Program-made: the position numbers and the translations under genes
Source: Mesostigma viride
Lineage: Eukaryota > Streptophyta > Mesostigmatophyceae > Mesostigmatales > Mesostigmataceae
Direction of reading: 5' to 3'
NCBI GenBank assembly: GCA_009746045.1
Contig: RPFO01000188.1
Span: forward strand, 1,157,008 to 1,221,007
DNA length: 64,000 bases
The notes under the pieces: generated by a model
Seen by the model: only the letters and a program-made list of their open reading frames with translations
The model's database searches: none
What the model was told of the DNA's origin: nothing
Part shown: piece after piece, positions 38,342-50,637 of the stretch
How the letters are laid out: each line of letters starts with the position of its first letter
How positions within the stretch are numbered: the first letter of the stretch is position 1

Positions 38342-41300
38342 ATGGACCGAAGTGAGGTTGCTCCCGCGTTGGACAGCGTCGGCTGCGTCGCTATCCCGGG
38401 GACAAAAAGTTCCCCCGGTCATAATCTTGCGCTCTCGCTTCCCAATTTCGCGGTAAGCATTTTTCATGGAGCTGCCTCCTCTGGAGGGTTCTAGTTGTTA
38501 TGGGCGCATGGTACTCGCAGCAATTTATTGTAATACAATTCAGCATGCTAGTTATATAATGTTAGAAAATATTAAAGGTGAGGGCGCCACCATGTCTTAT
38601 AATCGCATAAAATTGCAGCACGGCTTTTACTCTTGCTGATGCGGACCTTTATTTCCGCGACCTGTCGGACACCAGGTGGTGGCTTTCGTCAGGCTAGGAG
38701 ACCACTCGAATCGTCTGGAGGGCCAGGATGAGGTGATGGCCGCCGTTTTCGAGCCCAGACGACAAAAGTGGGTGCTTCAGCCTGGTGGCGCCTCGCCATT
38801 TGACCCGGCAGCGACAATGGTGGTCCACAACCCATCCAAGCAGCAAGACCCTGCGGTGAGCCTCTGGGACAGTACCTCCCAGTCCGGGTTGAAACCCACC
38901 ATCAAACTTTGCCAGGATCATCTGTAATGACGTCTGGGATCATCATGAGCCATGCGACTCGCCATGTATTCTTGTCTTTGGAAGCCTGGCGGACCACTTA
39001 CTTGGTACTTACGTGGTGTGTGATTAGGGACATGTGTGGGACGTTGAATAGACACAGTTGCGGCCCACTCAGGAGCAAGGTCGAGAATTCACTGAGACTT
39101 GATTGGGGACGTATTTAGGAAATACTTGACAGATAGCGCGAAAGGCGTGTGTGCAAGGGAGTCGCCACGATTGTTGACCCATGATGTGAACGTATAAGAT
39201 TATGATTATTCAAGTTCTATCAGATATTCGGGGCTTATTGCCCCCCATGTGGTGTGGGCAATTAAAGGCTTCCTGACTGAAAATTTTCCTGTTTAAGTTT
39301 CTACTGTCCTCCTCCTCCTCCTCCTCCTCCTCCTCCTCCTCCTCCTCCTCCTCCTCCTCCTCCTCCTCCTCCTCCTCCTCCTCCTCCTCCTCCTCCTCCT
39401 CCTCCTCCTCCTCCTCCTCCTCCTCCTCCTCCTCCTCCTCCTCCTCCTCCTCCTCCTCCTCCTCCTCCTCCTCCTCCTCCTCCTCCTGGTTGTCGCCCTT
39501 GTCCCCTTAATTGCAACCGCGCCCCGCTGCTAAACGTTTCAACCATGTGATCCTCTATCGGCGCCTCTTCCTTCCCCCCTCGCCCCCTCAGCTCCCTTTC
39601 CCTCCCCTTCTTTTCCTCCCATCCCCCCTCCGCCCCTCACCCCCTCACCCCCCCCACACCCCACACCCACACCCCACACCCCACACCCCCACACCCCACA
39701 CCCCACACCCCACACCCCACACCCCACACCCCACACCCCACACCCCACACCCCACACCCCACACCCCACACCCCACACCCCACACCCCACACCCCACACC
39801 CCTCACCCCCCCCACACCCCACACCCCACACCCCACACCCCACACCCCATACACCCCCACACCCCCACACCCCCACACCCCACACCCCACACCCCACACC
39901 CCACACCCCACACCCCACACCCCACACCCCACACCCACACCCACCCACCACCACCCACCACCCCACCACCACCCACCCCACCCCCACCCCCACCCCACCC
40001 CCACCCCCACCCCCACCCCACCCCCACCCCACCCCCACCCCCACCCCACCCCCACCCCACCCCACCCCCACCCCCACCCCCACCCCCACCCCCATCCCCC
40101 ACCCCAGAAGCCCCGCATCGGCTTCCAGAACATGTATGTGGCGGCCACCGGCGCCGGAGGCTTCCTGCAATGCGACCGATTGGGGGATGTGTCGCTGGGT
40201 GGGCGCCAGCTTAAGGAGTGGGAGGTGCGTTTCCTCTCCTTTGGTTGTTACTTGGTTGGATGGTGGGGGGGCGGGCGGGCGGGCGGGCGGGTGGGTGGGT
40301 GGGTTTGTGGGTGGGAATGGGTGGTATCGTCATGCTGCCCCTTCCTGTCTTGCATGCAGCTTGAGTATACATTTTAGGCCTGTTGCTGGTTTGGGGGAGT
40401 TTAGGCCCCTGGCTCCTGCTCCTTTGGATTTACCACACTACTAGCAGGAAAGAACATGGTAAAAAGGCATGCGATGGAGCGTAGAAGTGACAGGTTGGAA
40501 AGAACTTCTTTGAAACCTGTTACTTCATGAACGATAAGAAATAATACACTGAGGATACACGTCGGGAAGCGCAGCAAAGCACGAGGGAAGTCCGTCGATA
40601 GCAAGTCCAATCAATAGGAATCGTGGTGCTCGGCTCTGCGCAGATGACCCCCCAGTGATTAAACCCAAAAATAGTTTTTTAAATAAAGGAGAGTGCTCGC
40701 GGGGCAAAGTATCTTATCTGGAAGAGCTATATCCCATGTCAAATTTTGTTGCGTTTTATATCAAAATGGATCGCCCGCCATGCCAAGAGGGGTCCTCCAT
40801 GTGCAGGTTCACAGGAGTATGTGTGCTGACCGGTGCACTTACTGCAAAGAACCCATTGCCTTCTGTGGGCACTTGCCCTGTGGCTGCGGGCCCTGACTCA
40901 CCCATGTGAGCGTGTGCCCTGTCTCACCCATGTGAGCGTGTGCCCTGCCGCACCATGCGGACAACTGCCATGTGGCGGTATCTCCGCAGTCATGGACGCT
41001 GTCAGGCTGGAGGCTGGAGGCGGCGGTACTTGACAGCTGCCACGTAAAGAAGAGGAGCCTGTATGTGAGTTTGGCCGGGAGTAGGGTTTGGGTGTGGCTA
41101 CAGATGAGAGCCTGTATGTGAGTTTGGCCGGGAGTAGGGTTTGGGTGTGGCTGTCGGTGCGAGCTTGGATGTGAGTCACGTTGATGGCCAACTTGGCTTC
41201 GTAAGGGCTTTGTAGGGTGTGACCCAGGCTGGGACTCTGAATGGCTTCTTATGGTGTTATCCAGAAGGGGTGGTTGGGGGTTATCAGCACAGTTGAGAGC

Positions 41301-44300
41301 CTGGTTATCATCATGATAGTGTACTATAGGGCCTGGTTATCATCATGATAGTATACTATAGGGCCTGGTTATCATCATGATAGTATACTATAGGGCCTGG
41401 TTATCATCATGATAGTGTACTATAGGGCCTGGTTATCATCATGATAGTGTACTATAGGGCCTGGTTATCATCATGATAGTATACTGTAGGGCCTGGCTAT
41501 CATCACGGTAGTATACTATAGGTACATGGGAGTCCTGGGTGATTATCCTATACAGAGGCCTGCGTTGATGTCATGTGTAGGGTCCTTGGTTAGATAGGGG
41601 GCCTGGGCTATCTCAATGTATAAGAGCGGGGGGGGGTGCATTTTTGCCCGCCAACACATGTTGTCTCTTTGATATAGGTGGCCCACATGTGTGTCTGTCC
41701 CAAAACTCACTGCAGCAGGCGGGGCTCCTGAGCATTGCACAGGGGTACGTAGGAGACTCCCCAGGAGTTGCTTTGCGAGGCCCCATGGCTGCCGTTGGTT
41801 GCCAAATAGATGCGCGCTAGTATGTTTCTCGACATGCCAGAATAATGTTTCTACACGAGAATACCGTAAAAGGGAATACTTGCGGCTCCATCACGAGTGC
41901 CAGAATAATGTTTCTGCACGAGAATACCGTAAAAGGGAATACTTGCGGCTCCATCACGAGTGCCAGAATAATGTTTCTGCACGAGAATACCGTAAAAGGG
42001 AATACTTGCGGCTCCATCACGAGTGCCAGAATAATGTTTCTACACGAGAATACCGTAAAAGTGGATACTTGCGGCTCCATCACGAGCGCCAGAATAATGT
42101 TTCTACACGAGAATACCATAAAAGGGAATACTTGCGGCTCCATCACGAGCGCCAGAATAATGTTTCTGCACGAGAATACCGTAAAAGTGGATACTTGCGG
42201 CTCCATCACGAGTGCCAGAATAATGTTTCTACACGAGAATACCGTAAAAGTGGATACTTGCGGCTCCATCACGAGTGCCAGAATAATGTTTCTGCACGAG
42301 AATACCGTAAAAGTGGATACTTGCGGCTCCATCACGAGTGCCAGAATAATGTTTCTACACGAGAATACCGTAAAAGTGGATACTTGCGGCTCCATCACGA
42401 GCGCCAGAATAATGTTTCTGCACGAGAATACCGTAAAAGGGAATACTTGCGGCTCCATCACGAGCGCCAGAATAATGTTTCTGCACGAGAATACCGTAAA
42501 AGGGAATACTTGCGGCTCCATCACGAGCGCCAGAATAATGTTTCTGCACGAGAATACCGTAAAAGGGAATACTTGCGGCTCCATCACGAGCGCCAGAATA
42601 ATGTTTCTGCACGAGAATACCGCAAAAGGGAATACTTGCGGCTCCATCACGAGTGCCAGAATAATGTTTCTGCACGAGAATACCATAAAAGGGAATACTT
42701 GCGGCTCCATCACGAGCGCCAGAATAATGTTTCTACACGAGAATACCATAAAAGTGAATACTTGCGGCTCCATCGCGAGTGCCAGAATAATGTTTCTACA
42801 CGAGAATACCATAAAAGCGAATACTTGTGGCTCCATCACGAGCGCCAGAATAATGTTTCTACACGAGAATACCATAAAAGTGAATACTTGCGGCTCCATC
42901 GCGAGTGCCAGAATAATGTTTCTACACGAGAATACCATAAAAGCGAATACTTGCGGCTCCATCACGAGGTCACGACTGGGATAGGTGTGTCTGCTGGAAA
43001 ACGCGTCTGCTAAGTGCTAGCAGAGAAAGGGGGTTGCCTTGCCAAGTTGAAGAAGCCTGTGTCTCTGCTAGCAAACGTTTGTCTCTGCTAGCAAACGTGT
43101 GTGTCTCTGCTAGCAAAAGTGTGTCTCTGCTAGCAAACGTGTGTGCCTCTGCTAGCAAACCTTTGTCTCTGCCAGCAAACGTGTGTGCCTCTGCTAGCAC
43201 ACGTGTGTCTCTGCTAGCAAAAGTGTGTCTCTGCTAGCAAACGTGTCGTATGCCGAGGGGCAACACGTTCAAGGCTGCCTGTTTATCGCGAACAAGGAAC
43301 CGGGCTGTGTTATCTTTCGTGGGAGATGCTAGGCTTAATCCCGTGCAAGGTGTTGGGAGTGGCTACGCTCTGGAAAAGCGACCCCGTCACTGTCAAGGGT
43401 TCTAGGGGAGTGGTGTGGTCCCAGCCCCTTCAGTGGTCGCTGGAGTGGTCTGGTGGACCTTTATTTCCCGAGAATCAAAAAAAGGTCCGTGTCATCACTT
43501 ACTGCGCACCACCGCATATCATACGCAATTTACTCTTTTCTCACGGATTCAGAGGACATGTGGTTTGGCCTTTACTCCTCTTCCCTCACACCAACCCTGC
43601 CTGGCTTTGGCACTGGGCTCTTGAGCAAAGACGCAGTATGTGCGGCCTGCCGCTCTGGCCGCGCTAGCAGACCTGCCTCGCCGCCCCTGCTATGAGGAGG
43701 GGCTGAAACGCCAGCTCTCCTTGCGCAGTAGGTTCTTAGCCCTCGCTAACGCCCTCCTCTGGGTGTGTCATAATATTCCCCATGGCCTGGGGAAAACCCG
43801 TTGCATTGTCTACCATTTTTTTTGTCTCCGTGCCGTCCGAGAATGGTAATGGCTTTACGAACGGCAACGCTTCCACCGGCAATAGTGTCGGCCCTTTCAT
43901 ACCTAATCCGGCTCTAGTACGACTCTAGTATGGCCCTATGATCTTGACCCTACTTTGCTCCCCATGTGTGACCCTATCATGACCGGCATCCTCTTGCACA
44001 TCTTGGGAGCCACAACCACGGATCTGTGAAACAAGCAAACCGAACAAACAAACAAACAAACAAACGAACAAACAAACAAACAAACAAACAAACAAACAAA
44101 CAAACGAACGAACAAACAAACAAACAAACAAACAAATGAACGAACAAACGAACAAACGAACAAACGAACAAACAAACAAACAAACAAACAAACAAACAAA
44201 CAAACAAACAAACAAACAAACAAACAAACAAACAAACAAACAAACAAACAAACAAACAAACAAACAAACAAACAAACAAACAAACAAACAAACAAACAAA

Positions 44301-47300
44301 CAAACAAACAAACAAACAAACAAACAAACAAACAAACAAACAAACAAACAAACAAACAAACAAACAAACAAACAAACAAACAAACAAACAAACAAACAAA
44401 CAAACAAACAAACAAACAAACAAACAAACAAACAAACAAACAAACAAACAAACAAACAAACAAACAAACAAACAAACAAACAAACAAACAAACAACCAAA
44501 CCAACAACCAAACCAACAACCAAACCAACCAACCAACCAACCAACCAACCAACCAACCAACCAACCAACCAACCAACCAACCAACCAACCAACCAACCAA
44601 CCAACCAACCAACCAACCAACCAACCAACCAACCAACCAACCAACCAACCAACCAACCAACCAACCAACCAACCAACAATCAATGTGAAAATGCGGCCGG
44701 TTACGCCCTGCAGTATAGAATTCTCCCACTAGCACTCCCTTACACAGGCCTCTTCCAGCAGCTCAGTATGACAGAGGAGGCCCGGCTGGCCCTGCAACAG
44801 GCCGCAGCGGCAGCAGCAGCGGCCGAGGTCAAGGCAGCGGCAGCGATGCCCCGCGTCCCTGCCAGGACACGCCCTGTGGCTCGCCGCGTGTCGTTCAAGG
44901 AGGTCAGCTTGCCCGGTTCGGATGGCAGCGGGGGCACGGAGGATGCGGCGGTATGTGTGGCTCCAACCATGCCATGCGATCCTTGCCAATGAGAGGTCGC
45001 GAAGCCTTGAGTTGATTGGGGTGATGGCCGATTGTCTGAAGGATCTTTTGGGGAGAAACTGGTCCAAGACATGACCTGGCACCCTGCTTTGCGCCTTGTC
45101 CAGAGCATGACCTGGCTGTGTTGTTTGGTGTGTTGCTTACTGTGTGGATGTCTGAGTGTCAGTGGGTGTCTGCGTGCCCTCTGCATACGTCTACGTGCCC
45201 ACAGCACCGCCGGATCGTGCATGCCAGAGTGTGCAAGGGGGATGGCTGGGGTCTGCTGCGCATAGGGCAATGGGTTCAAAGCACAGGGCCGACCGGGATC
45301 GGTGTAGACGGGCAGGGATATGAATAGGAGTGGGTGAAGGTGGATAGGGACGAAATAGGGGTGGCTAGAATTTGCACAGATTGAGAGGGATTGGGTAGAC
45401 TTGAAGTAGTTGAACGTGAGGGATAGAGTTGGCCTCGGGTGGGGCGACAGGGAGCTTCCCCCCCCTGAGCGCGAACCCCTGATGCTAGATGTAATCAGGA
45501 AACGGGGGTTGCTGCTGGATGGAGATGGGCTTGAGGAAGGCGGTTTGTCATGTGGTGGTGTCATGTGTGCTGGCATCCCCACATTTTGATGGCGGCATTC
45601 TTTCTTGTGATCAATGCGGTACCGTCCTGCGCCCGGCACTTCCTCTTGTGGGCGCCACGGCTTGGCATGGGAACCGCGATCAGGCGGCTGAATATCTGCT
45701 AGGATAGATATCTGCTAGGATAGATATCTGCTGGGATAGATATCTGCTGGGATAGAAATACGAGCTGTCGTACTCGTTGATAGCTTTGCAACGCCGCCGC
45801 TTCTCCGGGGGGTGGATCCCCATTCTACAGTACTAGCGTTACACAGTGACCAACCTATCCCTTACAGTGACCAACCTACCGCTTGGTAGGGCCGCCACTC
45901 CTCAGGTGGTCGGATTTTATTGCGCTGGCCATGGGGCGGTAACCGGGTGGCTGGGGGATGGACGATGTGGCGCTTGGCGAGGATGGATGATGTGGCGCTT
46001 GGTTGGGTCATGGATGATGTGGCGCTTGGTTGGGTCATGGATGATGAGGCACTTGGTTGGGTCATGGATGATGTGGCGCTTGGTTGGGTCATGGATGATG
46101 AGGCACTTGGTTGGGTCATGGATGATGTGGCGCTTGGCGAGGATGGATGATGTGGCGCCTTGTGAGGATTGCAACAGGATTGGAGGATGGTATAAGGTGA
46201 CGGTCCTTGATTCTTGGTACTTGGCATCGGTTTGTACGCTGCAGGTTCAACGGCTCAAGGCAGAGCTGAGTGAGAGAGAGCTGGTGGTGAGTGGTCCGCG
46301 TACTTTGTGGTGTGCGTGGTATGCGGTATAGTACACGATACAAGAATGGGGGCGCACGGAGCTCATGGTGAGCATGACTGCCGTGTTTCAAGGCATCGTT
46401 TTCAGAAGCAGGCCATCTGGGGCAGACTCACGGCTGCGGCTGCTGGACCATGATTTTTCTGGTTTTTTAAAGAAAGAAAGAATCGGACATTTTCAACCTG
46501 ATCGTAGGTCAGCAGGCCATTGTTGCTGCAAAAGGCCGCCTGAATGTTAGGGATCGTGGCTCCGTAACCAATAGCTTTGATTTCTTACAGACTGTTCCCC
46601 TATTTCACCCTCACAACCTCTCATGCCCAAACCCCTCTGCTGTCAACCACTCATGCCCAATCTACGCCGTTTGTTTCGATTTCCCAGCGACCCCCCTTGC
46701 GGGCTCACCTCCCTTTTCCATAGCCCGTCCTTTTCCATGGCCCCTTTACTCTCCCTATGAGATGGAGGAGATTCGCGGCAATGGAACTGTTGGGGCCAAA
46801 GACCGCCCCCCCCCCTTTCCCCCTCCCCACCATGCAGACACAATATCCCACAGCATCACAAGACAACCCCCTTGGCCATCGACATCAGACGCATACGGCC
46901 ACAACCAGTCATTATTATGACACAGCCAGCAGGTCAAACATGCATCCCCCCCCCCCCGCCCCCTATATTTTTCTCTATCCCACCAGGCGAACTATGTTGC
47001 ATAGGCGAACTATGAAACCTCCACGCGCAGACATGCCCTGTCTGCTTCTGTTCAGCCTATTCATATCCCACCCACCCACCCACCCACCCACCCACCCACC
47101 CACCCACCCACCCACCCACCCACCCACCCACCCACCCACCCACCCACCCACCCACCCACCCACCCACCCACCCACCCATCCACCCACCCACCCACCCACC
47201 CACCCTCGGCTCTGTGCCCACCGTGCCACCCATGCATGTGCCTCTGTGGCCGTCTCGCAGCACAGGACGGCACAGCGGAAGCAGACAGAGGCCATGGAGA

Positions 47301-50300
47301 GTTTGCAGCACAAAATGGAAGCCTTGGCGGCAGAGAACGCCTTGCTGCGGGAGGCGCAGGTGCGGTTTTGGGACCGATCCTGCCACTGCTGAGCGATACA
47401 AACAAATATGCTGTTGGTCATTTGGGGCTTGTGTGCTAAAAGTAGGCCATGTCGCAACAGGCCACAAGCTTGGATCTTTTTTTGTTGATGGCAGTACTAC
47501 ATTGAGAAAAGAATTCCACTCTCAGTATTATCTGTCACTCTGGCCCCCTAATGTGCATGGAGCAAACCGCAGTGGTCCAAAGTTACCCTGTAACTTGGCC
47601 CCCCGCTGATCAAGGTTGCGCTTTGGGATGTCGGGCGCCGGCGACGCGCACATCGATGCGACACCCTGCAGGGGGCGACGTGCGGCGCAGAGGATGCCAG
47701 CAGGCGAAATGGCGACGCGCAGCTGGTGGAGCAGCTGCAGAAGGAGCTGAGGGACCGTGAGCGCGAGGTGAGCGGTTCTGCGTCGCGTATAGCGTGCACG
47801 CGGCGTATGCAGTGAGCGGAGCGGTGCGGGCATAGGGGATCGTGATCACTCGAATGGGTTGTCATGAACAGTGAGCGGTACGACGATACGGGATCGTGTT
47901 CACTGTATGGGTTAGAACGGACGCTATGGGAACGGCAGGGCGCGGAGCGGGAGGCGACCTGTTCAAGTATAGGAGGGTTTTGAATATGGGGTGGTATTTA
48001 ATAAAGACGTAGGGTATTTAGTATGGGGTGGTCGCATGGTCCATGGTGGGGATGGAGAGAGGTGTCAAGCGTATAAAAATGATGGTAGGGAGTGAGGCGA
48101 GCAAGGGATTGCTGGATCGTCCCAAAGTTTTTTTTTTTTACACTATACATATTGCCACAACATGCATGGCAACAAGCACATGGTATGGCGTGTGTTGTGT
48201 AGAGGGAACAAAAGGCTGATAGAACATGGGTTTGTGGAGAGTCGGTTGCATATCGTGTGGAGAAATTTGCATAAATAGACTTGTGCTACAGGGATACTCG
48301 AGCGTAGCGGTCCATGTGTTGGTAGTTGGTAGTGCTTCCAACCCGCTCCCTGGGTGATGCGTCCCGGGGGATCAACATTTTCACGATCCAACCCCCTTCC
48401 AATGTAACTCTTCAGACCGTGTCGGCGTTGCAAAACAAGCAAGAAGAAAAAGGGAAGAATCGCGTCGCATCACGTCACAGTATGAACATTTGTCCCCCAG
48501 GACCCAGGACTAGTATTTCTTGGTGTGTTTCTAGTTGTTGGCCTCCTTTTGTATTCTATTTTTTGGGCCTCCTTTTGTATTCTTCGTTTGGACTAGTATT
48601 TCTTGGTGTGTTCTATTTTTTGGGCCTCCTTTCGTATTCTTGGTTTTTGTCTTTTCCATTTTGGTTTTCCAAGATTGAATAAACCATCTCACGTTCAGTT
48701 CTTGGTATAATGCCAATGTCGTACAGTCACCCCGTTGCCTGTAGATAATGACAATTACTCCACCCACTTTTTTGAATTATGTTATATGGTCAACTTATCT
48801 GGGCGTTTGGCAGTTGGCTTGGAACCCCTCTTATCCCGCATGCCATTGTAAAAAGCGGATGAATCCCCCGCATGCCCCCACTAAGATATCAACTGCTCCA
48901 CTCAAGCCCCCGTTTATGTTTTAACTTACCCCACTCACGCCCCCATGTGCCCGTGCACAATCACCCCATGTCTGTGGGAGTTGGTCCTCTGCGCAATCAC
49001 CCCAGGTTGAGTCGATGGCCCAGAAGATCGGTGACCTGGGGGCGAAGATGCGGGAGGAGAAGCGGGAAGCGGAGCTTAAGGTGACAGCGATGAAACGGTC
49101 CCTGGCTCGCTCCCCCCAGAAGGCGACCGCGGTGGACGCCGCCACCTCGGTGGACATTGACGTGCGGGAGCATGTGTCAGCAGCGGATGCTGGCGTGCGC
49201 TTGCGAGATAGGTGAGAGAGTCACGATGTTATCATCTCCAGGAGCAGTTGATTTTGGCGGGGGCGTTCTCGCTTCCGGCGGTGCTGTCTTATTTGGGCAG
49301 TTTGCTTCTGGCAGTGCTGTCATATTTGGGCTGTTTGCTTCCGGTGGTGCTATCATGGTTGGGCTATTTGCTTCCGGCGGTGCCATCATATTTGGGCAGT
49401 TTGCTTCCGGCGGTGCCGTCATATTTGGGCTGTTTGCTTTGGCGGTGCTGATCTGGTTACTGGGCGCTTTGGTGTGGGATTTTCATGTTGATGTGGTATT
49501 TTCTGTTTTACTTTGTGCTATTGTTGTATCGGGTGCATGTGTTCCACTGGTCAATCAGGGGTTAGTTAGGGGTTATGGGGTAGGGTTTAGAGCTCAAGGC
49601 GGATGCATTAGGGGCAAGAAAGGGACTACATCCTGTCTAAGGATGCATTAGTAAGGATAAGGGACTACATCCTATCTAAAGGTGCATTAGGAATGAGGGA
49701 CTATATCCTATCTCAGGATGCATAAGGGATAAGGGACTACATCCTATCTAAGGATGCATTAGGGATAAGGGGCTACATCCTATCCTGACTTGCTGCCATC
49801 CAACCTGGTCGAGGCTTACTCCAACTCCGTTTTCCTCGTCCACCCTACAAAATCTGCCAGCTGCGATGCCTCTACCAGCTGGCATGAGGACGATCCACCA
49901 CGCCAGGAGGGGCAGCCGCAGGCACAAGCATTAGCGCAGCAGGAAAGCCCAGAAATGAAGACATTGCAGCTGCCGCAAGCACCCCTGCGGCAGCCCCCCG
50001 AGGAGGACGTTTGCACGCCTATGTTTGAGGAGGGCTCATCAACGCTGGATTTCAGTGATGGGGCAGTTTTAGTGCCGGTGAGTTGCCCTAAATTGATCAA
50101 GAGTACAGCGGTACTTGGCAGCAAACAGATGTGGCAGTGCACAGGGCAAGCATGTGGTGGCGTTTTGCATACCCCACATATGCAGTTTTGGTTTTTAATC
50201 ATCACTCCAGCCAGTGCGCTCTTGTGGACAGTCTTGTATCGTCTGTCAGTAATGCCAGCCTCTAGGTTATAAAAGCCCCTTCTGCGCAGGTGTTCATGAA

Positions 50301-50637
50301 CCATCCGTGGAACTCTTGTGTAGGTGGCAGGAAAGAAGTATTAATTACCGGCATCTTTGTGCATCGCCGCGTGCAGGCTGCGGGACTGGAAGACACACAC
50401 CCAGGGACTCAGGACGATGTTGTTCATGGCGCTGCCAGCAAGGCCGTTGATGAGGCCACTGGCAGGGATGCCGATACCAAGGTGGTTGAGGAGCCCAGGT
50501 CATCTACATACACATGGACAACAGCGCTGCTAATAACAGCCTTGATAGGCATATTGATGGGTTATTTTTTGAGATATGTTACGCATGCCTGCAGTTATTC
50601 CTGGCGTTATTATAGCCATTCACAAAGATGCACATAA
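38342..50637 (+). CDS. Predicted tail-anchored coiled-coil protein with a possible beta-trefoil-like N-terminus, about 11 exons
   Basis: Exons by splice site and phase: 38342-38452, 38676-38855, 40108-40224, (41716-41744, doubtful phase), 44759-44950, 46245-46286, 47261-47359, 47723-47767, 49006-49211, 49861-50077, 50377-50637. The start at 38342 begins [14 protein letters not shown]. The next two exons ([40 protein letters not shown] ... LKEWE) resemble a fascin/FRG1-like beta-trefoil repeat, which is weak evidence. Then come an Ala-rich helix, [34 protein letters not shown] and [15 protein letters not shown], all classic coiled coil, then an acidic/Pro-rich linker. The last exon has one membrane helix ([19 protein letters not shown]) close to the stop, typical of tail-anchored proteins. 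A tethering or cytoskeletal role at an endomembrane is inferred. The family is not recognised and the exon-4 join is unresolved. Confidence 0.65.
39305..39487. repeat. (TCC)n microsatellite
   Basis: About sixty TCC triplets in intron 2 of the coiled-coil gene. The poly-Gly frame on the other strand is an artefact. Confidence 0.97.
39648..40106. repeat. (CCCCACA)n and (CCCCAC)n repeat tract
   Basis: Over 400 bases of CCCCACAC-type repeats changing to CCCCCACCCC near the exon-3 acceptor (CCCCAG at 40102-40107). The tract doubles as an extended polypyrimidine-like acceptor region. Confidence 0.95.
41318..41525. repeat. Minisatellite, 32-bp unit, 7 copies
   Basis: Copies of GGTTATCATCATGATAGTGT plus ACTATAGGGCCT, containing the palindrome ATCATCATGAT, in the coiled-coil gene intron 3. 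Confidence 0.92.
41830..42968. repeat. 63-bp minisatellite, 18 copies, open in several frames
   Basis: The unit CCAGAATAATGTTTCTRCAC then GAGAATACCGTAAAAGGGAA then TACTTGCGGCTCCATCACGA plus GYG is exactly 63 bp, so any stop-free frame stays open. Plus frames of 440 and 379 aa and a minus frame of 382 aa all run through it. Variants cluster: GGGAAT/GTGGAT/GTGAAT/GCGAAT, and CGTAAA giving way to CATAAA toward the right end. It lies in the intron before 44759, so it is not expected to be coding. Confidence 0.9.
43066..43246. repeat. Minisatellite, 18 to 23-bp unit, about 8 copies
   Basis: Copies of GTGTCTCTGCTAGCAAACGT (with AAAGT and CCTTT variants) directly downstream of the 63-bp array. Confidence 0.88.
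44041..44675. repeat. (CAAA)n grading into (CCAA)n
   Basis: CAAA repeats (with a few CGAA) from about 44041 to 44490, a short mixed zone CAACCAAAC, then CCAA repeats to about 44675. The boundary suggests one A-to-C change per unit that then spread. The Phe-Val-Cys-Leu and Gly-Trp-Leu-Val frames are artefacts. Confidence 0.97.
45955..46155. repeat. Minisatellite, about 29-bp unit, about 7 copies
   Basis: GATGATGTGGCGCTTGGTTG plus GGTCATG copies alternating with GATGATGAGGCACTTGG copies, in an intron of the coiled-coil gene. A short 18-bp repeat (AGGATAGATATCTGCT) lies at 45695-45755. Confidence 0.88.
47068..47206. repeat. (CCCA)n microsatellite
   Basis: About 34 CCCA units 55 bp upstream of the exon at 47261. 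Confidence 0.95.
49255..49785. repeat. Two adjacent minisatellites (33-bp and about 36-bp units)
   Basis: 49258-49440: copies of TTCCGGCGGTGCTATCATAT plus TTGGGCAGTTTGC, a 33-bp unit that keeps a frame open by length alone. 49600-49785: copies of GGACTACATCCTATCTAAGG plus ATGCATTAGGGATAAG. Both lie in the intron between the exons at 49006 and 49861. Confidence 0.88.

Noticed and set aside
41716-41744. Firm small exon QAGLLSIAQ in the coiled-coil gene
   Set aside because: Good splice sites, but it leaves two bases that do not match the next exon's phase; kept only as doubtful.
41691-43013. 440-aa repeat protein
   Set aside because: The 63-bp unit is a multiple of three, so openness is not evidence of coding; it lies in an intron and is open on both strands.
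43925-44735. Long frames of repeated FVCL / GWLV (about 250 aa) on the minus strand and NKQT on the plus strand
   Set aside because: These are (CAAA)n/(CCAA)n microsatellite translations; every frame is open for the same reason and there is no unique protein sequence.
47261-47359. bZIP transcription factor exon
   Set aside because: The leucine/asparagine spacing is zipper-like, but no basic DNA-binding region precedes it and the neighbouring exons are also plain coiled coil in a membrane-anchored protein.
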